A stretch of 64,000 bases of DNA from Schizophyllum amplum (GCA_007026445.1 VDMD01000008.1:868001-932000); one strand, 5' to 3'; shown: positions 1 to 11,899, numbered from the stretch's first letter. Notes: generated by a model from the sequence alone, not told the origin. Numbers and translations: made by a program.

Positions 1-13
1 GTGATTGAACAGG

Positions 14-1611
14 TTATGCGAAGTACATGAGATCGTTCTTCTTCTTGCTTTGCACTGGAAGGCGTATTAGATCGGATTCGTCGCTGCAACAGACTAGCGC
101 ACCTTCCGCAATACCGCTCAAGAAATGCTCGTGCCCGAGCTGGGTCGCGCCCTCCCGCAACGCGATCATACCGGCCTCAACACAGACCGCCTTCAACTGC
201 GCGCCATTGAACTCGTCCGTGCTTCGTGCGAGCTCCTCGTAGTTGACGTCGCCGCTGACGGACATCTTGCGGGAATGGATCTCGAGGATGCGGCTGCGGG
301 CGGTCTCGTTGGGGAGGGGGAACTCGATCTTGCGGTCCAACCGGCCAGAACGGAGGAGAGCAGGGTCGAGGATATCGATACGGTTCGTTGCTGCGATGAC
401 CTGTGCGTGAATGAGTACAAGTGCGTATACATAATGGCGGATAGACGCACCTTAATCCGCTCATCGCTGCTGAAGCCATCCAGCTGGTTGAGCAACTCCA
501 ACATCGTCCGCTGCACCTCACGGTCACCACTCTTCTCGGAGTCGAACCGCTTGGTGCCGATAGCGTCCAGCTCGTCAATGAAGATGATTGCAGGTGCCTT
601 CTCCTTCGCGAGCGCAAACGCGTCACGAACGAGCTTCGCACCATCACCGATGAACATCTGCACTAGGGACGGGCCAGCGAGCTTGAGGTAACATGCCTGC
701 GTCTGCGCCGCGCATGCCCTCGCCAGGAGCGTCTTCCCCGTCCCCGGCGGCCCGTACATGAGCGCGCCCTTTGGCGGCTTGATGCCCAGCGCCTTGAACT
801 TATCCGCCTCCTTCATCGGAAGCACGATAGCCTCGACGAGCTCCTCGATCTGCTTCTCGAGGCCGCCGATGTCCGTGTACTGCTCCGTCGGGCGCTCGTC
901 AACCTCCATCGCCTTCACGCGCGAGTCGAACTCGGCGGGGAGCATGTCGAGGATGAGGTAGGAGTCCTTGTTCACGCCGACGAGGTCTGTGGGCTGCAGC
1001 TTCTCGTGTGGGACGAGGCCGATCATGGGGAGGAAGACGGTTTGGCGGGTGGAGGTCTTGATGACGGCGCACTTGCCCTTGCGCATGGACTCTTGGTCCT
1101 GGTTCGCGCCGTCCTCGTTACCTTCGGGATCCATGTCCAAGATCTGGGTAGCATATGTCAGCACTCGCTATGCATATGCTCGACGCAGTGCGACGCACCT
1201 CGACGACGTTCCCAACGAGATACGGCAGGACCTTGTTCTGCTTGATCTTCTCGCCATTATCGCGGATCTTCTCCTTCATCACGCTCTGCTCGTGCTGCAG
1301 TCGCAGCGTCTCCGAGCGCATAACCTAGCCACCGGTAAGCCCCCGCCCCCCGTCGCGTCACACAGCGCACGCACCTTGATATCGTTGTCTATTAGTCGTG
1401 TCCTTGACATGATCTCGTCCGTGCTCAGGCTCATGATGTCTTCCGGGATGTCGTCCCAGGTCTCCTCCGCTGGTTGTGCCGAGTCCGGGGTCGTATCCAT
1501 AGCCGCCGCGCCATCTTGGGCAGGGGCCGGTGTGCTGGTAGAGTCCTCAGGTTTCTTCTCCGCGTCGGCCGCTGGCCGGGGAGGATCGTTGGGGGGCTGC
1601 GCTGAGGACAT
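14..1611 (-). CDS. RPT5: 26S proteasome regulatory ATPase subunit Rpt5
   Basis: AAA-ATPase of the 19S base ring, which unfolds ubiquitylated substrates and threads them into the 20S core. The start ATG is at 1609-1611 and the stop at 14-16. The acidic, Pro/Ala-rich N-terminus is followed by a helical segment, an OB-like region and the AAA domain. Walker A (GPPGTGKT) and Walker B ([11 protein letters not shown]) are both visible. About five exons are joined by short introns near 1.32-1.39 kb, 1.15-1.20 kb, 0.40-0.45 kb and one just before the last ~13 codons. The order of Rpt5-specific blocks (the segment ending in [12 protein letters not shown], then [12 protein letters not shown]) identifies Rpt5 rather than another Rpt. 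The protein ends in MYFA, so the penultimate residue is Phe where Rpt5 tails that dock in the 20S alpha ring usually have Tyr (HbYX). The gene is otherwise intact. Confidence 0.93.
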
Positions 1612-2197
1612 GACGGGGACGAGGAGGTGATTGATGCGCGAGCAACTCGACGCGACTGGGTGACGCGTTCAATCCAAGGCGTTGGTAAACAAGCGCCATC
1701 AATCCAACCACGTGACTTGACCTACAAGTTGACTTGCGTACATCCGACGTTCGTCCTAGATATCACACCCGGGAAGATGAGGAGCCAGGAGATCCATTCA
1801 TTACAGGTTCCGTCATGTCCATTTATCAGTAGTCCCGTGCATGAATACAGAAGAACGACACAGCAACGACGAAAGGTACAGAAACGAATAAAAAAGAAAG
1901 AGAGAAGAACGCAGTGGCATGGCAAAAGATACACACACTAGACAATACGAACATGGCGAAGCAGAAGGAGCCGCGGCGAAAAGAACGTATGTTGGAACAA
2001 ATCGCGATGCATGGGGAGGCAAATCGCGATGCAGCAGTCGCAATGCATGTGGTGGAAGAGGTCGCAACGGCGAGCACGCCGTGCGACAGACCAGGGAGGA
2101 CGGTCTGAACTAGTGAGTGTGCGAGGAGCATATATGAAACAATGAACAGCCGAAAGCCCAAAATGTACAATACGAAAAAAGAGTTATGAACAAAAAA
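1612..2197. other. Intergenic spacer upstream of RPT5
   Basis: About 590 bp between the RPT5 start and the stop codon of the RasGEF gene; both genes read leftward. It must hold the RPT5 promoter and the RasGEF 3' UTR. The only pattern I see is a short direct repeat of a 13-mer containing ATCGCGATGCA near 2,000-2,033. Open frames here are low-complexity and do not look like protein. Confidence 0.6.
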
Positions 2198-5100
2198 TTA
2201 GATGGGTTGTGGCTGCGATGCCGAGCGCGAGGTCCAGGGGAACAGCTGCTTCACCTCTGTCGCGGGCGTAACGGGAGGTGCGTCGGCTGACCGCTTTGGC
2301 TCGACCATCAGACTGCATAGCGACGTCAGCTGATAGCAAAGGACGAAGTCAAGGAGAGCGCACCTTCGTCGGTACAGGTCCTGGAGATCACCATTCCGCC
2401 GCGACTTTTGGAACACGAAGGTGAGGTACTCGTGCACTTCTGGAATCTCCTTCAAGTTGTAGGGGGCCTGGAATCGTTGCATGTCTGGCGAGTGGCACGT
2501 CAGCGAGACCTCATCGTTCGCTTCAAGCCACTCACCCTGTACGATCCGAGCCAGCTTGTGGTACTTGTTGAAGTTGATCAGCTGCTTCGTCTGGTTTGTG
2601 GGCGATGCACGATGCGACGGGTTGCCCTCCCGACAGAAGGTGATATCGGTCAAGTACAAGCCTGTTGATCATGAGCAAGTAGTTCGAAAGGTCGACGAAA
2701 TACGCACCAAGGAAAGGCACAGCAGGGGGAGCCGTATTCCTGAGCCGGGCCCTGTACTCGCGGTAGTTGCGAGAGTGGTCCGCTAGCTTGCGCATGGCCT
2801 CAAGCTGAAGCTTGTTCTTTTGAGGCAAACCCTGCAGATGTGCGTCAGATCTATGCTAGAACCGATAGACTGGCAACGCACATTCCATGTTTGATGCAAG
2901 CGCGCGATCGTTGAAGAGTCCAGCGCCGCCAACACAGACCGAGACGTGCTGAAGTTGTTGAGAGCAGTACAGCGCTATCACTCGAGGTCAGCAACGTCCC
3001 TGCACACACACATCACGGACCACTCACATCCGCAAGCTTGATGAAAAACTTGACCAGCGCCGTCCGCTTCTTCGCATCCGCCTCATTCAAAATACTCTCC
3101 GCCACCCACCCCGTAATGACCGTGCTCAACGACGACATCGCCTTCACATTCACCGGCTTCGCCTCCGCCTGCCCCGTCTCCAGCACCTCCTCCGGCTGAA
3201 TCGCGCAGTACAAATTGCACTCCATGATCGTCATCTGCCTCGCCAGCTCCAGCGCATCAAAGTCCGTTATGGAGATCGACGCGAAGTTGTGCGCGCGCAG
3301 CGCCGCCAGCAGCGTCTTCGTCATCGTCGGCCGCGGTATCTCCGACGGCTGCACGACCAGCGACGTGGCCGGGTTGATCGACATCCCCGGGTCGCGGCTG
3401 CGGTCGCCCCTTGGGCTGACGCCTGTGTCCATCGAGCGCCGCCGCATGTCGAGGAGGTCGAGGATGCGCTGCGCGGGCCCGGGGAACATGACCGCAAGCG
3501 CGTTGTGCGTGAACGCAGCAAGGTCGGGGAGGACGCCGTCGTCGACTCCGGAGCGCCAGTACGTCTCCGCCCAACTCTTGATGAAGTTGGATACGCGAAG
3601 GCGGACGGGGATGCCCTTGCGTTGCTGCCACAGCTGCACGCCCTCTGCCGACACGCCGCGCGGGGGCACGACATTGTAGCGCACGATGAGTGCTCGCAGA
3701 AGCTCGGCGGGGGAGGAGAACATCCGGAACGTCATGAAGAAGACGGCAGAGAACGCAGGGTCAACGATGCTATCGTGCGGCGTCATCTTCTCCACCAGCA
3801 CATCCAGCGTCGCGCCCACGAGGTGCCCGTCCGTGTTGTACGCGACCGCGTCGACGTCGTAGTCGTGCGACAGCAAGGCCATCGGGTCCCCGGGAAGCTC
3901 TGGGATCGAATCCAGCGGCAGGTTGAAGATCTTCTCCTCCATATCCTTCCCGCTCCGGATGCTGCCCTCCCACGTCGTGCCCGTGCGCGCTAACGAGGGC
4001 GCAAACGACGTCGCCATTGAGCTCGGCGACGGGAGATCAGGCTCGATGCGGGTGTCCGCAATGGCGAGCCGCGCAAGCTGCGAGCCCGGCACGGCCTTCG
4101 CATCTTCGGGCGACGTCAAGCTCGTCTCCTGCGACGTGGCGGTAGTCCTGCTGGATGCGCTCTCCGACCCAGATGACACTTGGCGCAGCCGCAACGGGGA
4201 CGGCGTCTGCGCCTGGATAGTCAGATCCTCGTCATCCTCCTTCCCATTCGCCAGCATAGCCAGCGCACTCGAACTCGAGGACTTCACCAACTTCGGCTCC
4301 CGCATCGGCGTCGCATCGTGCTGCCGCGCTTGGTGTTGCTGCTGCTGCTGCCGGGGCTGCGGCTCATCATTTGAAGCGAAAAGGATAGGACGATTGTCCA
4401 CAGTGCGCGTCAGACACATCTTGATAGCCGCTGCGCAATCCGAGCCCGCCTTCAACGCCGCCGTCGCCGCATACAACATATTGCCCTTCTCCGTATCCTC
4501 CGACACCGTCGGCGAGCGCTCGACGGTCAACACGCGCACGGCCTCCGCCAGCGCGCTCGTCACGTCGAACAGACCGTCCTTCGCCCGGCTGAGGTTGCCT
4601 ATCCGGCTGTCCGGGACGCCAGGGTGCTGCATGACGGCGTCGACGATCGTGAGCAACCTGCACGACTTGTCGACGATCTCGCGGACGAGCTCGTACATGT
4701 GCCCAGTACTGGACGCGTGCGAGGCGCGCGAATACATATGCGTGTAGCCGATGAGGGCAGCGATGGTCGACAGGTACTCGTCGTGTGTGAGCCGTAAGGC
4801 GTCCAAGACTTGCACCACGGACGCCGGACCGGAAGGGAAGGATGGTTTGGACGGGACGGGGCTCGAGGATCCGGCGGAAGACGTGAAGGACCCAGAGGAG
4901 CTGTTGCTGCTGACGGACGCGCCTTGTCTGTGCTTGGGTGTCCGGACGGCCTGTTCCAAAGGCCTCAGCTGCACGACATTCCGTGCCGACGTCGCGCGCT
5001 GCTGGACCACTGGCATTCGCGACTCGGAGGACGTAGGGGAGTCATATGTGCGTGGGGTGCGTGGTTTGAGGTCGCCTGTACTGCGGGCGCGCGCCGCCTG

Positions 5101-6343
5101 CTTCATAGGTGTAGGTTGATTGTTTTCGCGTGACTGGGAGTGATAATGTCGTCGGGGTGTCTCCATAGCAGATCCACTTCGCGCGTGGCCTGGTTGTGGT
5201 GAACCGTCGGATGACGAGTCCTGCAGCCTCCTCGCAGTGTCGGGCGAGCCTGTCAAGAGATCTCTGCCTACGGGGAGGTCAACGCCGCAGTGCACTGCGA
5301 CGGCTAGGTATCTTCGCATGTGCGCGAAGACCTGCCCGCTCAGGCGCATCATCTCGTCAATGTTCTCGTCTCGCAACCTGTCGTCGATATCGGGATCCGA
5401 TGCCTGTTTCGCCTTCGCCACCAGTGAGGCAAGAACCGCCAATATTCGCCGTCGCTCCGCCGCGAGCACAGGAAAGTCTTGCAACAAGGAGGATTCTCGT
5501 TGTAATGTTCCGGTGCCGGAGAGGATGGACCGCACACAGGAAATGATGCACGCTGTTGACGGCTGGAAATGCGCTATGCGATCGGCGCGCACTGCGTTCT
5601 GGAGGAGCGACAGACCGTTGAGGAGTGGAATCATGATCGGAGGGCAGTATACATCGGTGTCGTCAACACCCATGGTGTCCGATATCGAGATGGCTGATTC
5701 GTACACATCGCCAGAAGAGACCGACATCCAGGAAGTCACCGAGGCGGCAGACTGAGAGTGCGAATGCTTGGCCCGCTGGTATCCGAATTAGTTGGCAACG
5801 ACAGGGGGAGGCAGTACCATACTCACTACGGGACTAATAGGGCCCTCCTCCTCCTCTGTCAATGACGCTGGATTTGCATCCACATAGTTGCTAGGGAACC
5901 AGCCTCTCCGGCCCTCCAATTCGCCATCCCACCAACCACTCGTGTCTCTGTTCAGGACGTGTATCACCTGCCCTGCGCGGAACGAGAGACAGGTTGCACT
6001 GGAACTTTGCGGAGAGTAGTCATGAAGAGCGAGAACGAAGTCTCCAGCTCGCACAGTGACGTCCCAGTGACGTCTTGGCGGAAGCATTATTGGCAGACGC
6101 TGGCTTCGGGTCGGCGTGGGCGGTTTGCATCTCGAGGGAAGAGGTGGAGCCATTGGAGGAGGTTGCGGGAGAGACGATGGATAGGGTGGATGATGAGGAT
6201 GCATTGGAGAGGCTCCGGCCGCGGATATGCTCGACTGAGAGTGTCCTGCCGTAGACCGGACGGTGAGCCGCCGACGAGGAGGCGGACGACGGGCCCGCGA
6301 CGGCGTTAGCAGTCGTGTCGACCTGCAATCGTGGGGCGTACAT
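2198..6343 (-). CDS. Ras guanine nucleotide exchange factor (SH3 - RasGEF_N - RasGEF; Cdc25/Ste6 type)
   Basis: Exchange factor that loads Ras-type GTPases with GTP upstream of cAMP/PKA or MAPK signalling. An N-terminal SH3 domain (ALHDYSP ... GWWDGELEGRRGWFPSNYV) is encoded around 5.83-6.06 kb. A long exon (about 3,030-5,739) carries a Ser/Pro-rich linker with a poly-Gln run and then the RasGEF_N block (VDAVAYNTDGHLVGATLDVL). The catalytic RasGEF domain follows across several introns: DFDALELARQMTIMECNLY, then FLGAYFVDL or its spliced form leading into LTDITFCREGNPS, then LINFNKYHKLARIV. The stop is at 2,198. The first exon is uncertain. The Ser-rich frame starting at 6,343 and the SH3 frame disagree near 6,080, where an 11 bp motif is duplicated. 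A start in the SH3 frame (about 6,204 or 6,351) is the alternative. Confidence 0.85.
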
Positions 6344-6351
6344 GAAACCAA

Positions 6352-8117
6352 GATGGCAATAAATCGAGGAGATTGGGAATAATGATAGTCACTAGACGGC
6401 GTTTATCTATATCGTTCGGGGAAGTGACTGACGATCGGGGTCAGGGCGAGCACACGGCGTGGGGTAGGGAGACGCACCGGTATGAGGACTTCAAGTATCA
6501 TGCAATCCACAATAGCGAGACGGTCGCCCGACGTATGGGACTCTTGGAGGTGAAATGGCGCGTGAACGATCGTATGCGCCCAGAGGTTTCGCTGGCGTCG
6601 TGAAGACAGGTAGCCACCGAAAGGCGGAGGGCTCAGATTGTAGATTCTGCTGAAGTGAGGGCGCAGTCTGCAAGATGCGCCGTACACAATGTTCCTCGCG
6701 GACGTGTAGAGCAGTGGAGAGCTGCCGACGTTGACGATGGGAGGCTCGCGGGGGGTATGCGGTGTAGGGGAAAGCGCGTGGTGGGCGTGAGGAACGTCGG
6801 CGGCAGCGTCTCGGCGTCGTCCAGGCTGAGCAACGGCGAGCAGCCGAACGTCCAGCAGGAAGTCGGTGACAACGCGTGAATCGAACGCGCTCCGCCTTCC
6901 CAACAATCCACAAACACGTGCACACAGCGTGTTGCAGTGCGCGCCTTTCCACGTGTGCGTACGTTGTCCCGCGCGTTACTTACTCTCACAGAAGGCTTAC
7001 GGAGGGCGTGAATCAGGGTGGTGAGCTCACTGGGCGGTCAACGTTGTCAACCGTTCGGGCTGTCTTTCGGAAATGACACCTTTATATTGCATGTCTTGCA
7101 GCGACATCCTTCCGACTCCTTCAATGACAACGACCTCTTGCTCGGCTGTCGTGGGCTTGTATAACGACGGGTCTACAAGGTAACGTTTACTGACGCCTCT
7201 TACCGCCTAAATTGAAGGTATGACCGCCAATGGCAGGCCCGAGGTGAGTCTGTTGCCCGCTGCGAACTCAGTCCAGTCCAGCGTACTTGTCGTCCTGCGG
7301 CCTATATCAATCTTGCCCCAACCCTCTCAGAGACTCACCTGCGTCATGCGGAACTGTACAGTCAGACAAGGGCAATGGCATCAGCAACTTATCCAGACGG
7401 TATTCTATCATGGCGTCAGTCTGAAACCGCGCGCGCCTCCTTCATGCTCTGCCCTTCGCGAGCTGATCGCCTTACCGAAGTCCATGGTCTACGTCTGCAG
7501 TGCTCATGCATACTTCCCTCTGACAAAGACCGGGCCTACTGGCTCTGACATGAACGCGTCGGCGCCCTGATCCCTGACAGACAAACGGGCCCTTCATACA
7601 CCCAGCTCGCCTGATCAGGCAAGATCACCATTCGCCAGTCTCGCCCTCTTCAACGGAACAACCAGATTCGCCGTCGACGACCCATCTCCGCATACGCTCG
7701 CGTCTTCCTATCCATATCGTGTCTTCGTAGCCGCATACCCTCCTCTCTTGTTCCGCCCTTGCGCCTTTTTTAATCAGTCCTCCCGCCTCCTTGAATCAGC
7801 CGGCGCGCCTTTCTGAATCAGCTCTCGCACGTCCTTCAATCAGCTTTCGCACGTCCTTCAACCAGCTCTCGCGCCTTTGTATTCAGTCCCGATGTTCGCG
7901 AACGTCACCCGCTCCCGACACGTAGCGCGCAACCACGCGCGCCCGACGCTTCGATAGTATCTCCCGTTGATCTCCCGGACGCTTCGAGGCACTGCTCCAT
8001 CACCCGACCGTACTCTCGAACTTCCGGCCTTCGGCTTCTTCTGCATGTCTATTGGAGGCAATGATGTGTCCATTGGCGGCTACGGTGTGTCTCGCCCGCG
8101 CGCCCCGTGACTCTGCA
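6352..8117. other. 1.8 kb intergenic region
   Basis: No frame here reads like protein on either strand; the overlapping minus-strand frames at 6.4-6.95 kb are biased in composition and match no family I know. The right part is pyrimidine-rich and holds a 22 bp minisatellite (listed separately). It presumably contains the RasGEF promoter and the upstream region of the secreted-protein gene at 8.2 kb. Confidence 0.55.
7767..7898. repeat. 22 bp minisatellite, six degenerate copies
   Basis: Six head-to-tail 22 bp units start at 7767, 7789, 7811, 7833, 7855 and 7877. The common core is AATCAG followed by a CT/CG-rich half ending in CGCACGT or GCGCCT. The middle copies are the most alike and the outer ones have drifted. 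There are no spacers, so this is a tandem minisatellite and not a CRISPR array. Confidence 0.85.
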
Positions 8118-8123
8118 TATAAA
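8118..8123 (+). promoter_or_regulatory. TATA box of the secreted-protein gene
   Basis: TATAAA in a GC-rich setting, 89 bp upstream of the ATG at 8212, a spacing normal for a fungal core promoter with a short 5' UTR. Confidence 0.55.
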
Positions 8124-8211
8124 GGCGCGCCGCGAAGGCGCCATCGTCGAAAACTTCCAAAAGTCTCTCACACCATCTATCTCATATTATCTACACCTAC
8201 ATCTTCTCCCT

Positions 8212-9087
8212 ATGATGTTCACGACACCTCTACGCCTCCTCGCCCTCGGCGCCCTCGCACTCGCCTCCCCCATCCAACCCCTGGACCGCACCGTCATGCA
8301 ACCCCGCACCGTCATGCAACCCCGCACCGTCATGCAACCCCGCACCGGCGGCCCCGTCATCAACGCCCCCGCCGCCAACGCCGTCCTCACCCCCGGGCAG
8401 CCCTTCGACTTCGACTACGCGACCATGGCCGACTATGGTCGCTCGAGCTACAACTTCACCGTCTGGCTCTTCGCGTCCGACCTGCGGGACGTCAGCCTCG
8501 CGTCGGCGTCGCAGGCGATCACGACGGGGCATTATTTCGGCCGGTTTGCGGAGGAGAATTATCCGGGTGAGTTTTGGGATGGGGATGGGCGGAGGTTGTG
8601 CTTGCGACGGACGGCATTGGCGCTCATGACGGGCGGCAGCTTATACATACGGCGGCAGCTCATACTCACCGCGGCAGCTCAAGGCGAAAAGCGGTGTACT
8701 GACGAACGTGTTGTATGCAGGAAATCCGTACCCTAAGAACCCGGTCCCCTCGACCCTCACCATGCCCGACTTCTCTGTGGCCCCCGGCGGCTTCGGCTCC
8801 GGGAAGAGCGCGTCTGACCAAACCATGTACTTGGTCGTCTTCGAGGAGTGGGCCGACTGGGATGTGAGTACTTGATTTATTCCCGGTGCCATAGTCGTCG
8901 TAGAGTGCTCTGCTCATCACCGAGTGCTCTGCTCATTCCGAAGTGCACTGGTTATCCCCAAGTGCCTTAGTTATCCCCGTGCGTGCTATTGTTCGAGGCT
9001 GACATGATTTTGAAGGGCTCCCTCGGCGACAAGATCGCTTTCGCGTCGACACCTATCATCTACAACGGGACGAGCACGTCCACTTAG
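8212..9087 (+). CDS. Small secreted protein of unknown function with TVMQPR repeats
   Basis: Three exons (8212-8566, 8721-8863, 9016-9087) join in frame to 189 codons, with GTGAGT donors and AG acceptors. The N-terminus is a clear signal peptide (MMFTTPLRLLALGALALASP). After it come three exact copies of the hexapeptide TVMQPR, encoded by an 18 bp tandem repeat at 8290-8343. The rest is a compact domain with conserved-looking blocks (TGHYFGRFAEENYPGNPYP, LTMPDFS, VFEEWADWD) and a Ser/Thr/Asn tail with possible N-glycosylation sites. I do not recognise a named family; it resembles lineage-restricted secreted proteins of Agaricomycetes. Intron 2 carries its own minisatellite. The next gene, a secreted lectin, converges on it. 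Confidence 0.75.
8905..8980. repeat. 19 bp tandem repeat (4 copies) inside an intron
   Basis: Four contiguous 19 bp units begin at 8905, 8924, 8943 and 8962, each starting GTGC. Copies 1-2 share GTGCTCTGCTCAT; copies 3-4 share TTATCCCC. They fill most of intron 2 of the secreted-protein gene, so the repeat lengthens the intron without touching the reading frame. Confidence 0.8.
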
Positions 9088-9685
9088 ATGACGGCTACGA
9101 TGGTCTCGACGGCCGCAATGTGCCATAGACTCGAAGCCTGCTGATGACCTCGATGGCAGCAGTCGAACACGACAGAACGAACGATGAACGATAGACATCG
9201 TTTTGGACTACGACTCCTATGATATGGACCACGGGTATACGTTACGGACCTTGGCTACTAATGATACGGACCTCGTAATGTGGAGACAGCTAAGGGATGC
9301 CTTGGACAGCGCTATGTAATACATTGGACCTGACTCATGTATGTACTTGTTAACGTTTCTGTACTGTTTTGTGACCTGTCCGGTTGGCCGTGCCATAGAC
9401 GCTCGCTGTCTTGCGTTATTTTGTAGATGAACTGTTGCGTTCAAAATCTCATATAGATTCTTGCTATACCTCCTTACGCGTGACGGGTCGCGAGCTTTGG
9501 TTTCCCTAGTTTATGAGGAGCAAGCGTAAAAGAAAGTTGAACATTGGCGTGTATGAGTAGGCCTGGTAGGTACAGGGAAGGAGCGATACAAATGTGAAGT
9601 TATAGTACAGTGCTCGCAAATGTCCATCGTCATGCAAGATCGGCGGCCCTGCTGATACAGATAACTATGTACACCATGCGTCGGA
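9088..9685. other. Convergent 3' region between secreted protein and lectin
   Basis: About 600 bp between two stop codons on opposite strands, so it should hold both 3' UTRs. It is less GC-rich than the coding regions. I see no open frame that looks like protein and no strong repeat. Confidence 0.5.
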
Positions 9686-10801
9686 TTAGTTCCAAATCTG
9701 GTTGGTGTTACCGTCTGTGCAGGCCCAGGTCTGGACGGCGTTGCCGTTGTCCAGGCTGCCCCGCGAGACGTCGAGGCACTGCCCGTAGCCCTCAACGGCG
9801 ATGCGGTTGTCCTCGGTGTAGTACCACGTCTGCTGAGCGAGGCGTGCGTCACATAGCCAGATCTTCATAGCGACGCCGTTGCTGACTGGACAACGGGTCA
9901 GACAAGTTGACTGCAAGACACAGAGGCTACTCACTGTTGTCGCCCGCATCGAGGCAGAAATTGGTGCCAGCCAGCTTGACCTGTGTAGAGCCGTGGGAAA
10001 GGATAAAATTCTGGGAGTCGGATCCATCGCAGTCGTCACTGAAGAGTGAAGTCAGGGAAAGGTCACGGGCTGAGAGAAGAGAACACCCACATCTGCACCG
10101 GTGTACCACTGGCCGCATCGCCGGCGACGTTGAGGCACTTGCCGCTGTTGCCGTTAGGGTGAAGCACCTGGCCGTCAGAAGAGGGCGTTGCGCTCGAGGA
10201 AGTGGAGGCCGTGGCGGCGGTCGTGGTCCACTTCTGGTTCGTGTTGCTGGCGCTGCACGCCCAGGTCTGCGTCGTGGCGCCGTCGGACTGGTTTCCATCT
10301 CGAAGGTCGAGACACTCAGTTGCTATAACTCTGTGAGTATACAATTGCCAAGGGAGATGACGTGAACGTACCACGACCACTGCCGACAGTGAAATGCTGA
10401 TTGGCGGAAAGATAGTTCCAGGACTGCTGAGCCAAGTTGTCGTAACACTGCCAAATCTTCATGGCTACGCCATCGGCAACTGAGACGGCAAGTCAGTTTC
10501 CCGTAGATATGTAGAGTACTCTCCGCGACTCACGGTTGTTTCCGGCGTCAAGACACATTTGCGTGCCGCTGAGCTGGAAGCGCTGCTTGTCGCTGTCGAG
10601 TACCCATGCCGGGGTGCTCGAGATCTTCGTCGAACAGTCGTAGATGTCGACGGGGGCACCGTTGGCGGTCCCAGCGGCGCCGAGACAGAAGTCGGTGTTC
10701 CCGTTAGGGTGAATGTACACCGGGCTGGAGGCCGTAGCCTGGCGACGGAAGGGCGTGGCCAACACGACCGGGAGGAGAGCGAAAACGGCGACAGAAAGCA
10801 T
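9686..10801 (-). CDS. Secreted ricin-B-type (beta-trefoil) lectin with two lobes
   Basis: Predicted extracellular carbohydrate-binding protein. The start ATG at 10801 opens a signal peptide (MLSVAVFALLPVVLATP); the stop is at 9686. Exons spliced at about 10.53, 10.35, 10.09, 10.03 and 9.93 kb encode two similar modules. Each has an HPNGN/CL motif, an LAGTNFCLDAG or LSGTQMCLDAG block and QxW motifs (QTWACS, QKW, QTWYY, QIW), the signature of ricin-B trefoils. A Thr/Ser-rich linker (TTTAATASTSSSATPSS) joins the lobes. There is no catalytic ribosome-inactivating chain, so the sequence supports a lectin and not a ricin-like toxin. Sugar specificity cannot be read from sequence. A weak TATA-like motif lies about 92 bp upstream. 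Confidence 0.85.
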
Positions 10802-11899
10802 ATTGAACTTGACGAGGGGCGTTGAAATGGCAAGCCGAGGGGTTGAGTGAGCTGAGGTTGCTGAAGAAATTTGTTCTCGGGAGAAGGGCTTCTTATACCT
10901 GCAGTGAGTCGATCCAGCACGATCGAATGTCTCGCGGTACGGTAAGTCAGGGTGACCGGCGGACGAAATGGCGGTGTCTATCACAACGGCAAGCCTGAGC
11001 CTCCGCGCCCCCGCGGCTGCAAATTATTTCGGAGGTCTGACTTTGGGCCTGAGTGAATCGCGGAAGATTGACGTCGACAAGCGATCCAAAGAATACTGAA
11101 CTTTGTAACAGAAGCTCGTCGATGCGTCGAGGAGCGTGCGTTGGGGGGAAAACGACGGGAAAAGAGAAGCGAAGATACGGAGCATTGAGACCCGCAGCTG
11201 AGCGTGCCCGCGGTGACGGAGTGGTCGCAAGCCTGCAAGTGAGTATGCTAGCATGCAAAACTTCCCTTTTTGTTGTGCAGTGATCCACTTTACGAAAGGA
11301 GGTCGAATGACAGTCAGAAGAAAGAGCATCATCGACGTTCAGCGCCTTGAATTCGCTGTTGAGCCACTGGCAAGTCGACGAAGTGCCTGCGACCACGATT
11401 CCAACCAACTTTGATGGCAGATGCTAGATGGATTGTATGATATTTGTCCCGTTGGATGCGGCATGGCGACGTTGAATGTGTGTAAGGAGAAAGGTGGAGA
11501 AGGAAGACGTCGTAAACAAGGCCAAAGTCAACGCGCTCATTGTTATGGTGACATGTCACGTCGTCACGCCGCACCGCGTTCAGTGAGCTTCAGAGATCCT
11601 ACTGTTTCGGTGGTTGAAAGCGATGGTTGGCGCCCAATTGTTGCTGTTGTACATTATATGTGTTTATAATTCCGCCATACGAGCTCTCCTACTATGCCAT
11701 TGAGTGAGTGATCCACGAGAAAGGAAGAAAAAATGCATGTCGTATCCGTATCGTATCGTCGCAAAGCGTACATCCCCTCCCTTCCACGCACGTAGCTTTA
11801 GCGCTGGTTTAATCTTCTGCCTGGGATTCCAGCGCGCAGGGGAGACATAGTTGACTATTGACAGGTGTGTTCCGGCCATCGGATCGAGTGTGTATGAGC
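10802..11899. other. 1.1 kb intergenic region between lectin and MOB2
   Basis: Both flanking genes read leftward, so this holds the lectin promoter (right of 10801) and the 3' UTR of the MOB2 gene (left of 11900). Short frames on both strands are composition artefacts. I see no repeat or RNA gene. Confidence 0.5.

Noticed and set aside
1826..2170. Hydrophobic 114-codon minus-strand frame, possible small membrane protein
   Set aside because: It lies in AT-richer spacer sequence; Phe/Ser/Cys richness reflects pyrimidine tracts and there is no start context or relative.
3923..4747. 274-codon plus-strand frame opposite the RasGEF gene
   Set aside because: Shadow of the real minus-strand exon; it is rich in Ser/Cys/Arg and has no recognisable domain.
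7767..7898. CRISPR array
   Set aside because: Units are contiguous with no spacers, copies are degenerate and the genome is eukaryotic; it is a minisatellite.
9686..10801. Ricin-like toxin
   Set aside because: Only beta-trefoil lectin lobes are present; there is no ribosome-inactivating N-glycosidase domain.
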